Shown in pieces: positions 52,479 to 61,766 of a DNA stretch of 64,000 nt; the first letter of the stretch is position 1, and each line of letters starts with the position of its first letter. Source of the DNA: Pseudomonas paraversuta (GTDB lineage: Bacteria > Pseudomonadota > Gammaproteobacteria > Pseudomonadales > Pseudomonadaceae); contig NZ_CAJFCL010000002.1 in assembly GCF_904063065.1 (NCBI RefSeq), positions 496,001 through 560,000 of the forward strand, written 5' to 3'. The notes under the pieces are model-generated. The model was not told the origin of the DNA and searched no databases. It saw only the letters and a list, made by a program, of their open reading frames with translations. The position numbers and the translations under genes were made by a program.

Positions 52479-53642
52479 ATGACCACCCCAGTCCAAGCTC
52501 CACCCTCAAGTCAGCGCCTGTTGTCCATCGATGCCCTCAGGGGTCTGGTGATTCTGTTGATGTTGCTGGACCACGTGCGCGAAACGTTTTTCTTGCACCG
52601 CCAGGTAGCCGACCCGATGAACATCGACAGTACCGAGCCGGTGCTGTTTCTCAGCCGTACCCTTGCCCACCTGTGTGCCCCGGTGTTTGTCTTGCTCACC
52701 GGCCTTTCGGCGTATCTGTATGGCGAGAAATATCAGGGCAAGCGCGACGTTTCGGTCTTTCTGTTTAAACGCGGGCTGTTTCTGGTGCTACTGGAGTTGA
52801 CCCTGGTGAACTTCGCCTGGACCTTCCAGTTCCCGCCTTCGGTGATATACCTGCAGGTGATCTGGGCCATCGGCCTGAGCATGCTCGCTCTGGCGGCGCT
52901 GGTGTGGTTGCCGCGGCCCGTCCTGCTATTGCTGGCCCTTGGCATCATCGGTGGGCACAACCTGCTGGACAGCCTGCACTTCGCTGCCGATTCGACGCTG
53001 CATGTGCCTTGGGCGATTTTGCATGACCGCGGCTGGATAGAGTTTTCCGACACCTTGCGCCTGCGCACGTCCTATCCGGTGTTGCCATGGATCGGGGTGA
53101 TTGCCCTGGGCTACTGCGTGGGGCCCTGGTTCGCCCGCACTGCTTCGGCTGCCGAGCGCCAGCGCTACCTGTTGCTGGCAGGTGCAGGGGCACTGCTGGG
53201 TTTTGTCGCACTGCGCCTGTTCAACGGTTACGGCGAGGCGCACTGGGTGGCCCATGGCACTCACCTGCAGACTCTGATGAGCTTTTTCAACATCACCAAG
53301 TACCCGCCTTCGCTGCTGTTCCTGACCCTGACCCTGGGCGTCGGACTGTTGCTGTTACTGGCCTTCGAGCGGGTTCAACAGAGCAAATGGATCGCCATGC
53401 TGGCGGTGTTTGGCGCGGCGCCGATGTTTTTCTATCTGCTGCATCTGTATGTGCTCAAAGTGCTCTATCTGCTCAGTGCTGGCCTGCTCGGCCTGAATCA
53501 GGGCAACTACTTCGGTTTCGACGGCATGGGCTCGGTGTGGCTGACGGCGATGTTGCTGGCAATTGCGCTTTACCTGCCGGTGCGCTGGTTTGCCGGGTTA
53601 AAGGCCCGTCGTCGCGACATTAGCCTGCTGAAGTATTTCTGA
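52479..53642 (+). CDS. DUF1624 heparan-alpha-glucosaminide acetyltransferase-like membrane protein
   Basis: 387 residues with about ten membrane helices; the LSIDALRGLVILLMLLDH start is the signature of the DUF1624/YeiB group. The ATG at 52479 is preferred over a TTG just before. It may transfer an acyl group across the membrane; no substrate is known. It is followed by the pseudoazurin gene after 99 bp. Confidence 0.85.
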   Translation: MTTPVQAPPSSQRLLSIDALRGLVILLMLLDHVRETFFLHRQVADPMNIDSTEPVLFLSRTLAHLCAPVFVLLTGLSAYLYGEKYQGKRDVSVFLFKRGLFLVLLELTLVNFAWTFQFPPSVIYLQVIWAIGLSMLALAALVWLPRPVLLLLALGIIGGHNLLDSLHFAADSTLHVPWAILHDRGWIEFSDTLRLRTSYPVLPWIGVIALGYCVGPWFARTASAAERQRYLLLAGAGALLGFVALRLFNGYGEAHWVAHGTHLQTLMSFFNITKYPPSLLFLTLTLGVGLLLLLAFERVQQSKWIAMLAVFGAAPMFFYLLHLYVLKVLYLLSAGLLGLNQGNYFGFDGMGSVWLTAMLLAIALYLPVRWFAGLKARRRDISLLKYF

Positions 53643-53741
53643 ATCCTTTTCGAGCAGACAGCGCAGCGCCCGCAGGCTACTTTAGCGGGCTTCTGACCCT
53701 GCGACTGCGTTACTCCTCAAAGCCTATATGGATAGCCCGAC

Positions 53742-54182
53742 ATGCGTATTTCATCCCTGAGCCTGTTGCTCAGTGCGGCCCTGCTCTGCTCATCGGCACT
53801 GGCGCAAACCCATGAAGTGAAGATGCTTACCCGCAGTGCTACTGCGGGCATGGTGTTCGAGCCGGATTATTTGCACATAGCTCCCGGCGATACGGTTAAA
53901 TTCGTTGCCACCCAAACCGGTCATAACGCCGCCACTTTGCCCGGACTGTTGCCCGAAGGCGCGCAACCCTTCGCTGGCAAGATCAATCAGCAAATCGAGC
54001 AAACCTTCACTGTGCCGGGGCTCTACGGTATTCAATGCGTTCCCCACCTGGCCATGGGCATGGTGATGCTGATTCAGGTCGGTGAGCCCGGGCCGCAGCC
54101 TGCGGTACTGCCTGCAACGCTACCGGCCAGGGCCCTTGAGCGTTTACATGTGGCCCTGCAAAAACTGCAGGCCGGGCAGTGA
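53742..54182 (+). CDS. Pseudoazurin (type I blue copper protein)
   Basis: 146 residues with a signal peptide (about 1-21, SALA). Copper ligands are His61 (TGHNAAT), Cys99, His102 and Met107 (QCVPHLAMGMV), the usual pseudoazurin spacing. It is a periplasmic electron carrier, typically for nitrite or N2O reductases, but no denitrification genes are nearby. The stop codon overlaps the OprD porin start. Confidence 0.9.
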   Translation: MRISSLSLLLSAALLCSSALAQTHEVKMLTRSATAGMVFEPDYLHIAPGDTVKFVATQTGHNAATLPGLLPEGAQPFAGKINQQIEQTFTVPGLYGIQCVPHLAMGMVMLIQVGEPGPQPAVLPATLPARALERLHVALQKLQAGQ

Positions 54183-55525
54183 GCAAAGTCCGCTGGCGAT
54201 CTGCGATGCTGCTGGCCCTCGCCAGCCCCATGGCCCTCGCCGACCCGGGCGCCCAGGATCGGTCCGCGGGCATGGTCGAAGACAGCACCTGGAGCCTGGT
54301 CAACCGCACGGTTTACGACAGCCGCGAGTATCGCCACGGCGCACGCAACAGCGGAGCGCGCAATGCCTATAAACCGCGCGCCGAACGCAATGGTTATGCC
54401 GAGGAATGGGCCTACGGGTTGATGGGCACGTTGCAATCAGGGTTCACCCAGGGCCTGATCGGGGTCGGGGTGGATGCCCACGCCTATCTGGGGGTCAAAC
54501 TGGACAGCGGTGGTGGCCGCGCTGGCAAGGCGCGCCTGTTGGGGCTGGATAACGACGGCTACCCCAAGGACAACTTCGGCCGGGGCGGCGCGGCGATAAA
54601 GCTGCGCATGTCGGACACCGTGCTGTCCTGGGGCGAACAACGGGTCAAAACCCCGGTGTTCAGTTCCTCCGACAGCCGCCTGCTGCCGGAAACCGCCACC
54701 GGGGTGTTTCTCACCAGCAATGAATTCACTGCCCTGAAGATGGTCGGCGGGCATTTCACCGGGAGCACCGACCGTAACGCCAGCAGTCACGATCAAGGCT
54801 TTGTGGTCAATTACTCCAACGGGCCCAAAGGCGATGCCTTCGACCTGGCCGGGGTGGTCTATACGCCGAGTAAAAACCTCAGTGCCAGCATTTACAGCTC
54901 GCGCTACGAGGACACCTGGAACCAGCAGTACCTGGGCGCCCTGTACAGCCAGGCGATTGATGACAACCGCTCGCTGACCTACAACTTCAACCTGTATCGC
55001 ACCACCGATGAAGGCAAGGCACTGTCGGGCAATATCGACAACACCACCTGGAGCCTGATGGGCACCTACGCTCAAGGCCCCCACAGTTTCAGCCTGGGTT
55101 ATCAGAAGGTGCATGGCGATACGCCGTTCGACTATGTGACGCGGGGTGCGATTTTTCTCACCAACGCCGTACAACTGTCTGACTTCAACGCGCCGAATGA
55201 ACAATCGTGGCAGGCCCGCTACGACCTGGGGATGACGCCGTGGGGCATGCCCGGCCTGGTGTTCAGCGCGGCGTATGTGCGTGGCAGCCAGATCGACGGC
55301 AGTCATGTCGACCCCCGTGGCGGTTATGCGTATCTGGGTTACGGCAAGGGCGGCAAGCACTGGGAGCGGGATCTGGAAGCGCGTTATGTGATCCAGAGCG
55401 GTACCGCCAAGGGCACCATCCTGTCACTGCGCCATAACGTGCATCGGGGCAATACGGCCCAGGCCGAACTGGATACCGATCAAGTCCGGCTGGCCGTTGA
55501 ATACCCCCTGAGCGGGCGTTTTTAA
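54179..55525 (+). CDS. OprD-family outer-membrane porin
   Basis: 448 residues from the GTG at 54179, overlapping the pseudoazurin stop (GTGA). A short signal peptide (about 1-22, ALA) is followed by OprD features, including RTVYDSREY near the N-terminus, EWAYGLMGTLQSGFTQG, and a barrel ending in SGRF. The porin would take up small acids or amino acids; being coupled to a copper protein is unusual. Confidence 0.9.
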   Translation: MSKVRWRSAMLLALASPMALADPGAQDRSAGMVEDSTWSLVNRTVYDSREYRHGARNSGARNAYKPRAERNGYAEEWAYGLMGTLQSGFTQGLIGVGVDAHAYLGVKLDSGGGRAGKARLLGLDNDGYPKDNFGRGGAAIKLRMSDTVLSWGEQRVKTPVFSSSDSRLLPETATGVFLTSNEFTALKMVGGHFTGSTDRNASSHDQGFVVNYSNGPKGDAFDLAGVVYTPSKNLSASIYSSRYEDTWNQQYLGALYSQAIDDNRSLTYNFNLYRTTDEGKALSGNIDNTTWSLMGTYAQGPHSFSLGYQKVHGDTPFDYVTRGAIFLTNAVQLSDFNAPNEQSWQARYDLGMTPWGMPGLVFSAAYVRGSQIDGSHVDPRGGYAYLGYGKGGKHWERDLEARYVIQSGTAKGTILSLRHNVHRGNTAQAELDTDQVRLAVEYPLSGRF

Positions 55526-55556
55526 CCGCCGGGCGGCACTGACGCCGGGCGACTGG

Positions 55557-55901
55557 ATGTAGGAGCGAGCTTGTCTCGCGAGCCCTTCAACGCAGCAATG
55601 AAGAGCTCGCGAGGCAAGCTCGCTCCTACAGAATATGGGGTGTTGCTTGCAGATCCTGTGGGCGCCATCGCGAGACAAGCTCGCTCCTACAGAGTGCGGG
55701 GTGTCGGTGCAGATCCTGTGGGAGCTGGCTTGCCAGCGATGGCGGTGAGTCAGTCAATGCGTGCGGCGCCATCGCGAGGCAAGCTCGCTCCTACAGGGTG
55801 CGGGGTGCCGGTGCAAATTCTGTGGGAGCTGGCTTGCCAGCGATGGCGGTGAGTCAGTCAATACGTGCGGCGCCATCGCGAGGCGAGCTCGCTCCTACAG
55901 G
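55557..55901. repeat. REP cluster with two 104-bp tandem units
   Basis: The unit starting TGTGGGAGCTGGCTTGCCAG recurs at 55717 and 55821 (104 bp apart) with inverted REP partners; more REP elements precede it from 55557. The layout mirrors the 106-bp array at 32377. This fills the 379-bp gap; no gene is present. Confidence 0.88.
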
Positions 55902-55904
55902 GGG

Positions 55905-56375
55905 TTAGTGTTGCATGGCGCCGTGGTCATGCATGTCCATCTGCATGCTGTTCAGGGCGCGGGCCTTGGCCGTGACTTCAATGGCTTCCTTGACCCCTTT
56001 GCTGTCTTCGACGATCAGGGTCAGCGGCACGTTGTCGCCTTCTTTGATCTGGCCCTTCAGGTCCATCAGCATCACGTGATAGCCCTCTGGATCAATGGCG
56101 ACGGTCTTGCCGGCCGGCAATGCCACCGATGGCACTTGCTGCATGCTCATCACGTCATTTTTCATCGTCGACTCATGGATCTGCACCGTTTTGGCAACCG
56201 GGGATTTGACTTCGACCAGCTTGCTGTCGGTACTCGCGGTGATGTGCATGAAGGCACCGCTCGAGGGCTGGCCGGCAACGGTCGCGCGGACCCAGGCATC
56301 ATCGACCACGGTTTGCGCGGAAACATGCAGGCTCATGCCCAGCAGGGACAGCAACAGATACTTGACGGGTTTCAT
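55905..56375 (-). CDS. Copper chaperone PCu(A)C
   Basis: 156 residues from the ATG at 56375; signal peptide about 1-20. The copper site is the H-E-S-T-M and YHVMLM motifs of the family, and the tail MQMDMHDHGAMQH is rich in Met and His and may bind more copper. It delivers Cu(I) to cytochrome oxidase assembly with SCO. Its start lies 29 bp after the SCO gene on the same strand, so it is co-transcribed. Confidence 0.92.
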   Translation of the reverse strand: MKPVKYLLLSLLGMSLHVSAQTVVDDAWVRATVAGQPSSGAFMHITASTDSKLVEVKSPVAKTVQIHESTMKNDVMSMQQVPSVALPAGKTVAIDPEGYHVMLMDLKGQIKEGDNVPLTLIVEDSKGVKEAIEVTAKARALNSMQMDMHDHGAMQH

Positions 56376-56404
56376 AGAAGTGGCTCGTTCAAAGGTGCGT
56401 GAAA

Positions 56405-57010
56405 TCAGCAGACTGACATGACGGTGAGCAGGTCTTCGGTGCACTGCTTGGCCGACAGCGAAGGTGACAGGCCCATGCGCAGCACGCCACGGGAGTCGAA
56501 GACGAAACTGGTGCCGGTGTGCGAAATGGTATAGGAGTCGCCGGTAGGGATTTTCTCGTAAAAAACCTTGAATTCCTTAGCCGTGGCCGCTGTTTCTTCC
56601 AGCGTCCCGGACAGCGCGATAAACGTCGGATCGAAGGCTTTGACATAGGCATCGAGCATGGCGGGCTTGTCGCGCTCCGGATCGAGGGTGATAAACACCA
56701 CCTGCAACCGGTCACCGTCCGGGCCCATCAGCTTCTTGGCCTGGGCAGCACGGGCCAGCGCGGTCGGGCACACGGCCGGGCACTGGGTGAAACCGAAGAA
56801 AATCATCGGCATCATGCCGCGGAAACTGCCCAGCATCATTTCGTTGCCTTCGGCATCACGCAACTTGAACTTGCGCCCCATGATTTCATTGCTCAGGTCT
56901 TTTGCGTACTTGTATGACAAACCGCTGCCCATGTCGCAGCCGGCAAGCAAACCGAGACTGAGCACGCCAAGTCCTGCAACGACATGGCGGCGAGTCAGTA
57001 ATTCGTTCAT
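56405..57010 (-). CDS. SCO-family copper protein
   Basis: 201 residues. Lipobox LAGC puts Cys25 at the lipidation site, and a twin arginine (TRRHV) lies near the start. Copper-binding CPAVC (Cys77, Cys81) and the SHTGTSFV histidine match SCO1. AAGGAAC precedes the ATG. It works with the downstream PCuAC protein in cytochrome c oxidase copper centre assembly. Confidence 0.92.
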   Translation of the reverse strand: MNELLTRRHVVAGLGVLSLGLLAGCDMGSGLSYKYAKDLSNEIMGRKFKLRDAEGNEMMLGSFRGMMPMIFFGFTQCPAVCPTALARAAQAKKLMGPDGDRLQVVFITLDPERDKPAMLDAYVKAFDPTFIALSGTLEETAATAKEFKVFYEKIPTGDSYTISHTGTSFVFDSRGVLRMGLSPSLSAKQCTEDLLTVMSVC

Positions 57011-57636
57011 GTATGAGGTTCCTTTAAGCGGCTTTTACTACAAACAAAAGCCTTCACCCTGCGCAGTACGCAACAGGGGTGTACGTCGCCCGGGCCATTG
57101 GCTCAAGTACGCACGATTGCTGTGGGGTAGACGCGTTTCATGGGTGCGCAATTTAACACTCTCACCTGCTGCCCGCACGGCCGGACAGCCCCCCGGTAGT
57201 GGCCCTGTCTGCTTGCAGGCAGCCAAACCGGGCGGTAACGGCGCAGGCCTGCGACAAATCGCCTCAGGCCCGATTTGTCGGGCCCTGGAGCACATTTGCG
57301 CTTGATTAAATACGTGATTGCGATTAACCGCAGAGGTCAACCGTAATTGGTAGCGAATAGGTTTCAGCGTGTAAGCAAATTGCCGCCCTCAAACAACAGG
57401 TACGGCATTTTTTTCACATTGGCTTCACCTCGCCGCTACCCGCCAGCCCTTAGCCTGTTCCGGTTTGAATCAGCCGGTTGAACTGCGCGTCAGGCAGCTA
57501 TTATCAGGCGGTTATCAGTCAGCCTGATAACGGTGAGCGTTTGCTGCATCGGCGCGCCGAAGGCAGCATCGCCTATATCCCGGGCCTGCCTTGAGGGCGA
57601 CTGGCGGGCAGCAATGCTCCGCCAGCAATTGACGAT
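57011..57636. other. Long intergenic region with two inverted repeats
   Basis: 626 bp without a convincing gene. CGACAAATCG at 57252-57261 pairs exactly with 57271-57280 (9-nt spacer), and TTATCAGGC at 57501-57509 pairs with GCCTGATAA at 57522-57530. Both lack T runs. The left part should carry the SCO promoter; the rest could hold a small RNA, but this is not shown. Confidence 0.45.
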
Positions 57637-58980
57637 CTACAGGATCCTGTAGAGCAGGCGTTCAATCCGGACCCGGCTGACCCGGCGCAGAAACTTGGCC
57701 ACGGCCGGCGGGTACTCGGCCATGGATTCCAGGATCTTGTAGCTCTCTATGCGTCGGGTGTTGGCAAAAATCGCTGCCAGCTCCTTGCTTCGCGGCTCCA
57801 GCAGTTCGCGGCGCGGGTCATCGATCAACAGGCCGTTTTCCAGGTCCAGACGGAAGGCTCGGGGGTTCAGATTGTTGCCGGTGAGCAAGGTATAGCGGTC
57901 ATCGACCCACAGCCCCTTGAGGTGAAAGCTGTTGTCGCCATCACGCCACAGGTGCAGGTTGAGCAAGCCGCTATCGATCATGGACTGATGTTTTTTGGCA
58001 AACCGGCGCAGGCTCATCTCATATAAATAAGGCAATGCCGCGATGACCTTGAACGGCTCGCTCGGCGGGATGTAGAAGTCGTTGGCGGTCTTGTCGCCGA
58101 CCACGATATCAATTTTCACCCCTCGTTCGAGGGCCCGATTGATCTCCCGGGTCACGGGTAGCGGCAGGTTGAAATAGGGCGTGCAAATAGTCAGTTGCTG
58201 CTGACTGCTGGCAATCAGCTCACAGATCACCCGGCTCAGGGGATTGTTCTTGCCGACCCCCAGCAGCGGACTGACCGACAGGCCAAAGTGACCGCTGACC
58301 CCGGCGCTGGTGTCGTAGCTGGCTTTTTTCAGGTGGCTGCGAAAATCGCCGATGGCACTGCGCAGGCTGCGGGTTGAAGGCAATGATGGCAGGTCCAGGC
58401 GATGCACGGCCCTGGTCTGAATCAGGTCCTGTTCAATGAAGTGCTGCATGGAGTCTGCCAGCTGCTTGTTGTGCAGCAGGTGATAGCGGTCGAACCGGTA
58501 CTTGTCGAACTTGTGCAGGTAGACATTGTTCAGACTGGCGCCGCTGTAAATCACACAGTCGTCAACGATAAAGCCCTTGAGGTGCAGTACCCCGAACAGC
58601 TCCCGGGTTTGCACCGGCACCCCGTAAATCGGCACGTGGCTGGCATGGGCAGCGGTTTGCGCCTGATACCAGGCGGCATTGCCGGGCTGCTTGCCGGCGC
58701 CGATCAGTCCGCGCTGGGCGCGCAGCCAGTCCACCAGCACCACGATTTCAAGCTCGGGACGGGCGGCTTTGGCTGCGTGCAGGGCATCGAGAATTTCCTG
58801 TCCGGCCTCGTCCTGTTGCAGGTACAAAGCCACCAGCGTGATGCGCTGGCGTGCACCCGCGATCTGCTCCAGCAGGCACCGACGAAAGTCAGCCGCGCCG
58901 GGCAAGATGCTCAAGGCATCGGCGGATATCGGGAAGCTGCGTAGCTTGGGCAGCAAAGAGCGTTTGAAGAGCGACGGCAT
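57637..58980 (-). CDS. pssA: CDP-diacylglycerol--serine O-phosphatidyltransferase (PssA, PLD superfamily)
   Basis: 447 residues, close to the 451 of E. coli PssA, starting at the ATG at 58980. Two HKD-type motifs are seen: HLKGFIVDD (about 135-143) and FHLKGLWVDD (about 353-362). It makes phosphatidylserine, the precursor of phosphatidylethanolamine, at the membrane surface. The frame continues upstream of the chosen start but without a plausible ribosome site. Confidence 0.88.
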   Translation of the reverse strand: MPSLFKRSLLPKLRSFPISADALSILPGAADFRRCLLEQIAGARQRITLVALYLQQDEAGQEILDALHAAKAARPELEIVVLVDWLRAQRGLIGAGKQPGNAAWYQAQTAAHASHVPIYGVPVQTRELFGVLHLKGFIVDDCVIYSGASLNNVYLHKFDKYRFDRYHLLHNKQLADSMQHFIEQDLIQTRAVHRLDLPSLPSTRSLRSAIGDFRSHLKKASYDTSAGVSGHFGLSVSPLLGVGKNNPLSRVICELIASSQQQLTICTPYFNLPLPVTREINRALERGVKIDIVVGDKTANDFYIPPSEPFKVIAALPYLYEMSLRRFAKKHQSMIDSGLLNLHLWRDGDNSFHLKGLWVDDRYTLLTGNNLNPRAFRLDLENGLLIDDPRRELLEPRSKELAAIFANTRRIESYKILESMAEYPPAVAKFLRRVSRVRIERLLYRIL

Positions 58981-59075
58981 AGGGCTCGCTAAGGGTCGAA
59001 TGCGAAGAGCCACGAAGCTTACACGATCGTGCCCCGAAGCCATACCGGCCATGGCAAACCGCCAGGTTGCCGGTG

Positions 59076-59214
59076 GTCGCTGACGAGGCTCGAAGGCTGC
59101 GATTAGGTCCGCAGGACCTTGCTTGACGGCCACACAGAAAACCTGTGGCGGTATCAAAAAGCACCTGCGGTGTCACAACCAGAAAGCTCGCAGCCTTCGA
59201 ATCTCGTCAGCGAC
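59076..59214. repeat. Inverted pair of 26-bp REP-like sequences
   Basis: GTCGCTGACGAGGCTCGAAG (start of arm 59076-59101) recurs inverted at 59189-59214 with two mismatches. It is a second REP family distinct from the GGCAAGCTCGC type, in a 266-bp gap. Confidence 0.7.
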
Positions 59215-59246
59215 TACACAGGTCGGTCAATCAAGACGGGTGCGGG

Positions 59247-60389
59247 TTAATACGGGCCCGGTTTCAGGCTCAACAGGCGGGCAATGTCCCGCGCCCGGTC
59301 GGTGAGCAATTGCTCGGCCCGGGCACAGGCGTCTTCCAGGCTCATCGGGCCGCTGGTGATGGCAAATGCGGCATTGACCCCGTGCTCGTACATGGCCTGG
59401 TAGCCCTCGCCCAGAGTGCCGGCCAGTACCACCACCGGTACACCCTGAGCCCGGGCGATGCGCGCTACCCCGAAAGGGGTTTTGCCGCGCAGGGTTTGCG
59501 CATCAAAACGGCCTTCGCCGGTGATCACCAGATCAGCGCCCTGCACCGCTTCGGCCAGGCCCACCAGTTCGGCCACCACTTCAACTCCGGCACGAAACTG
59601 CGCGGCGAAAAACGCCTTGGCGGCAAAGCCGAGACCGCCTGCAGCCCCCGAACCGGGCTCCTGGCGAACATCCCTGGGCAAGACCCGGGCGCAGTGATCG
59701 GCAAAATGCCCCAGGGCCTTGTCCAGTAGCTGGACCTGCTCAGGGGACGCGCCTTTTTGCGGGCCGAATACGGCCGATGCCCCGTGTTCGCCACACAGGG
59801 GGTTATTGACGTCTGCGGCAATCTCGAAGCGCACCTGGGCCAGGCGCGGATCAAGGCCTGCAAGGTCGATACGGGCGAGTCCGGCCAGGGCCAGGCCGCC
59901 GTGTGCCAGGGGCTGGCCCTGCTCGTCGAACAGCCCCAGGCCCAAGGCTTGCAACGCACCGGCGCCGGCATCGTTGGTGGCGCTGCCGCCGATGGCGAGG
60001 ATGATGCGCCGGGCGCCCGCATCCAGGGCCGCCCCGATCAGTTGGCCGGTGCCGAAGGTGCTGCTGACGCACGCATCGCGCTGTCCCGGTGTCAGCAGTT
60101 GCAAGCCGCTGGCTTCGGCCATTTCAATGATTGCCGTGTGGCTGTCCGGCAGCCAGCCCCAGTGGGCCTCGACCGCTGCGCCCAACGGGCCTTGCACCTG
60201 GTTGCGGCGCAACTGGCCATTGCCTGCGGCCACGATCGCCTCCACGGTGCCTTCTCCGCCATCGGCCATCGGACACTGGATCAACTGTGCCTGTGGCAAT
60301 ACCTGGGCGAAACCGGCAGCAATGGCAGCAGCGACTTTTTCAGCGCTCAGGCTGTCTTTGAACGAGTCGGGGGCAATCACGATTTTCAT
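59247..60389 (-). CDS. Glycerate 2-kinase (GlxK/GarK family)
   Basis: 380 residues from the ATG at 60389 (GGAG upstream). PF02595-type features: IAPDSFKDSLSA at the N-terminus, PMADGGEGT, IGGSATNDAGAG and ITGEGRFDAQTLRGKTP. It phosphorylates glycerate to 2-phosphoglycerate. It follows the CdaR regulator gene on the same strand (118 bp), linking it to sugar-diacid or glycolate metabolism. Confidence 0.9.
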   Translation of the reverse strand: MKIVIAPDSFKDSLSAEKVAAAIAAGFAQVLPQAQLIQCPMADGGEGTVEAIVAAGNGQLRRNQVQGPLGAAVEAHWGWLPDSHTAIIEMAEASGLQLLTPGQRDACVSSTFGTGQLIGAALDAGARRIILAIGGSATNDAGAGALQALGLGLFDEQGQPLAHGGLALAGLARIDLAGLDPRLAQVRFEIAADVNNPLCGEHGASAVFGPQKGASPEQVQLLDKALGHFADHCARVLPRDVRQEPGSGAAGGLGFAAKAFFAAQFRAGVEVVAELVGLAEAVQGADLVITGEGRFDAQTLRGKTPFGVARIARAQGVPVVVLAGTLGEGYQAMYEHGVNAAFAITSGPMSLEDACARAEQLLTDRARDIARLLSLKPGPY

Positions 60390-60507
60390 GGGGCGCATCT
60401 CCAGTTCTTATGGCATCCATGCTGCCAGCAACTGACTGCAAACACGCCAGTCTGGTGCACAAGCAATAACGGCCTTTGTTGTTCATTTTTACAAGACGCG
60501 GCTGACC

Positions 60508-61608
60508 CTAGAGATTCTGGGGCAGCAGTTGCACGCCCAGGTACAGGGCCAGCATGCCGTTCAGACTCAACGGGTCGACACCGCTCAGTTCGGCGATGCG
60601 CTCCATGCGATAGCGCAGGCTGTTGCGGTGAATGCCAAGGGCATCGGCGCACGCCTGGCTCTGGCCATCGTGCTCACACCAGCTGCGCAAGGTCGCGATC
60701 AACTGGCCGTTGCCGTCTTTGGCCACCACTTTGTGCAGCGGGCCAAGCAATTCTTCAAGGGCATCGTCATTGCGGTGACGCCACAGCATGACCGGCAGGC
60801 GATAGCGATTGAGGCTAAGCAGTCGCGTCTGCGGCAATACATCACGACCGTAGGCCAACAGGTCGCCGACCCGACGATAACAACGGCGCAAGCCATTGAG
60901 AGCATCGGCCTGCCCTCCTGCGGCAATGCGCAAAACCTTCCAGCCCTGTGCGTCGAGCTTTTCCAGCAGGCGCAGGTCATCCAGCGCCGCCGTTGCCGGG
61001 CGGCACCACAGCAGTGAGCCGGTGGCCGGACTCACGCACCAGCTGTCGGGGAAGCGCGATTGCAACCAGGCACTCAAGGCCTCGGCGCTTTGTCCGCTGC
61101 CCAGTTCAAACAGGTACGGAATGCGCGATAACTGTGGCTTTAGCCCCAATTGCCGGGCCTCATCGATCAAGCGCGCGGAATCGCCGCCTTCACTGAGCAG
61201 CAAGGCCACCAGATCATCACAGCGCTGGCGTCGCCATTGTTGTTCGGCTTGCTGAAAGCGCTGGCCCACCAGCATCTCGGCGGTCATGCGCACCAGCTCG
61301 GCGTAGGTGCGTAGCAATTGCGGATCGCCGGTGAGGCCCAGTACGCCGATCAGGCGCTGATCGAGCAACAGCGGCAGGTTGATCCCCGGTTGTACCCCCT
61401 TGAGGCACTTGGCGGTTTGTTCGTCGATCTCCACCACCCGTCCATTGGCCAGTACCAACTGCGCCCCTTCGTGCCGGGTATTGATACGCTCAGGCTCGCC
61501 ACTGCCAAGGATCAGGCCCTGGCTGTCCATGACATTTACGTTGTACGGCAAGATGGCCATCGCGCGATCCACGATGTCCTGTGCCAAATCATGATCCAGT
61601 TCGAACAT
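60508..61608 (-). CDS. CdaR/SdaR-family transcriptional regulator
   Basis: 366 residues: N-terminal sugar-diacid-binding domain (ARDIVDRAMAILPYNVNVMD-like opening, here AQDIVDRAM), a middle region, and a C-terminal helix-turn-helix (ADALGIHRNSLRYRMERIAEL). CdaR activates D-glucarate, galactarate and glycerate use. It is divergent from an MFS permease gene and upstream of glycerate kinase, so it should regulate both. Confidence 0.9.
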   Translation of the reverse strand: MFELDHDLAQDIVDRAMAILPYNVNVMDSQGLILGSGEPERINTRHEGAQLVLANGRVVEIDEQTAKCLKGVQPGINLPLLLDQRLIGVLGLTGDPQLLRTYAELVRMTAEMLVGQRFQQAEQQWRRQRCDDLVALLLSEGGDSARLIDEARQLGLKPQLSRIPYLFELGSGQSAEALSAWLQSRFPDSWCVSPATGSLLWCRPATAALDDLRLLEKLDAQGWKVLRIAAGGQADALNGLRRCYRRVGDLLAYGRDVLPQTRLLSLNRYRLPVMLWRHRNDDALEELLGPLHKVVAKDGNGQLIATLRSWCEHDGQSQACADALGIHRNSLRYRMERIAELSGVDPLSLNGMLALYLGVQLLPQNL

Positions 61609-61766
61609 AGGGTGAAAATCCTTGTAGGCATTTGTTCACGGGCACAGGTGGCGCGGATAAAACCTGTGCAGGGGCACAAAGACAGCAGCGTTGGTGTGGC
61701 CGAGACTCAACACGCGATCAACGTTAACCTCGGATCGTGAAAAATCATAATAAAGAGAGACATAAG

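Noticed and set aside
57038..57340. Open frames in the SCO-pssA gap
   Set aside because: They lack ribosome sites, overlap the SCO start region or inverted repeats, and show no recognisable protein features.
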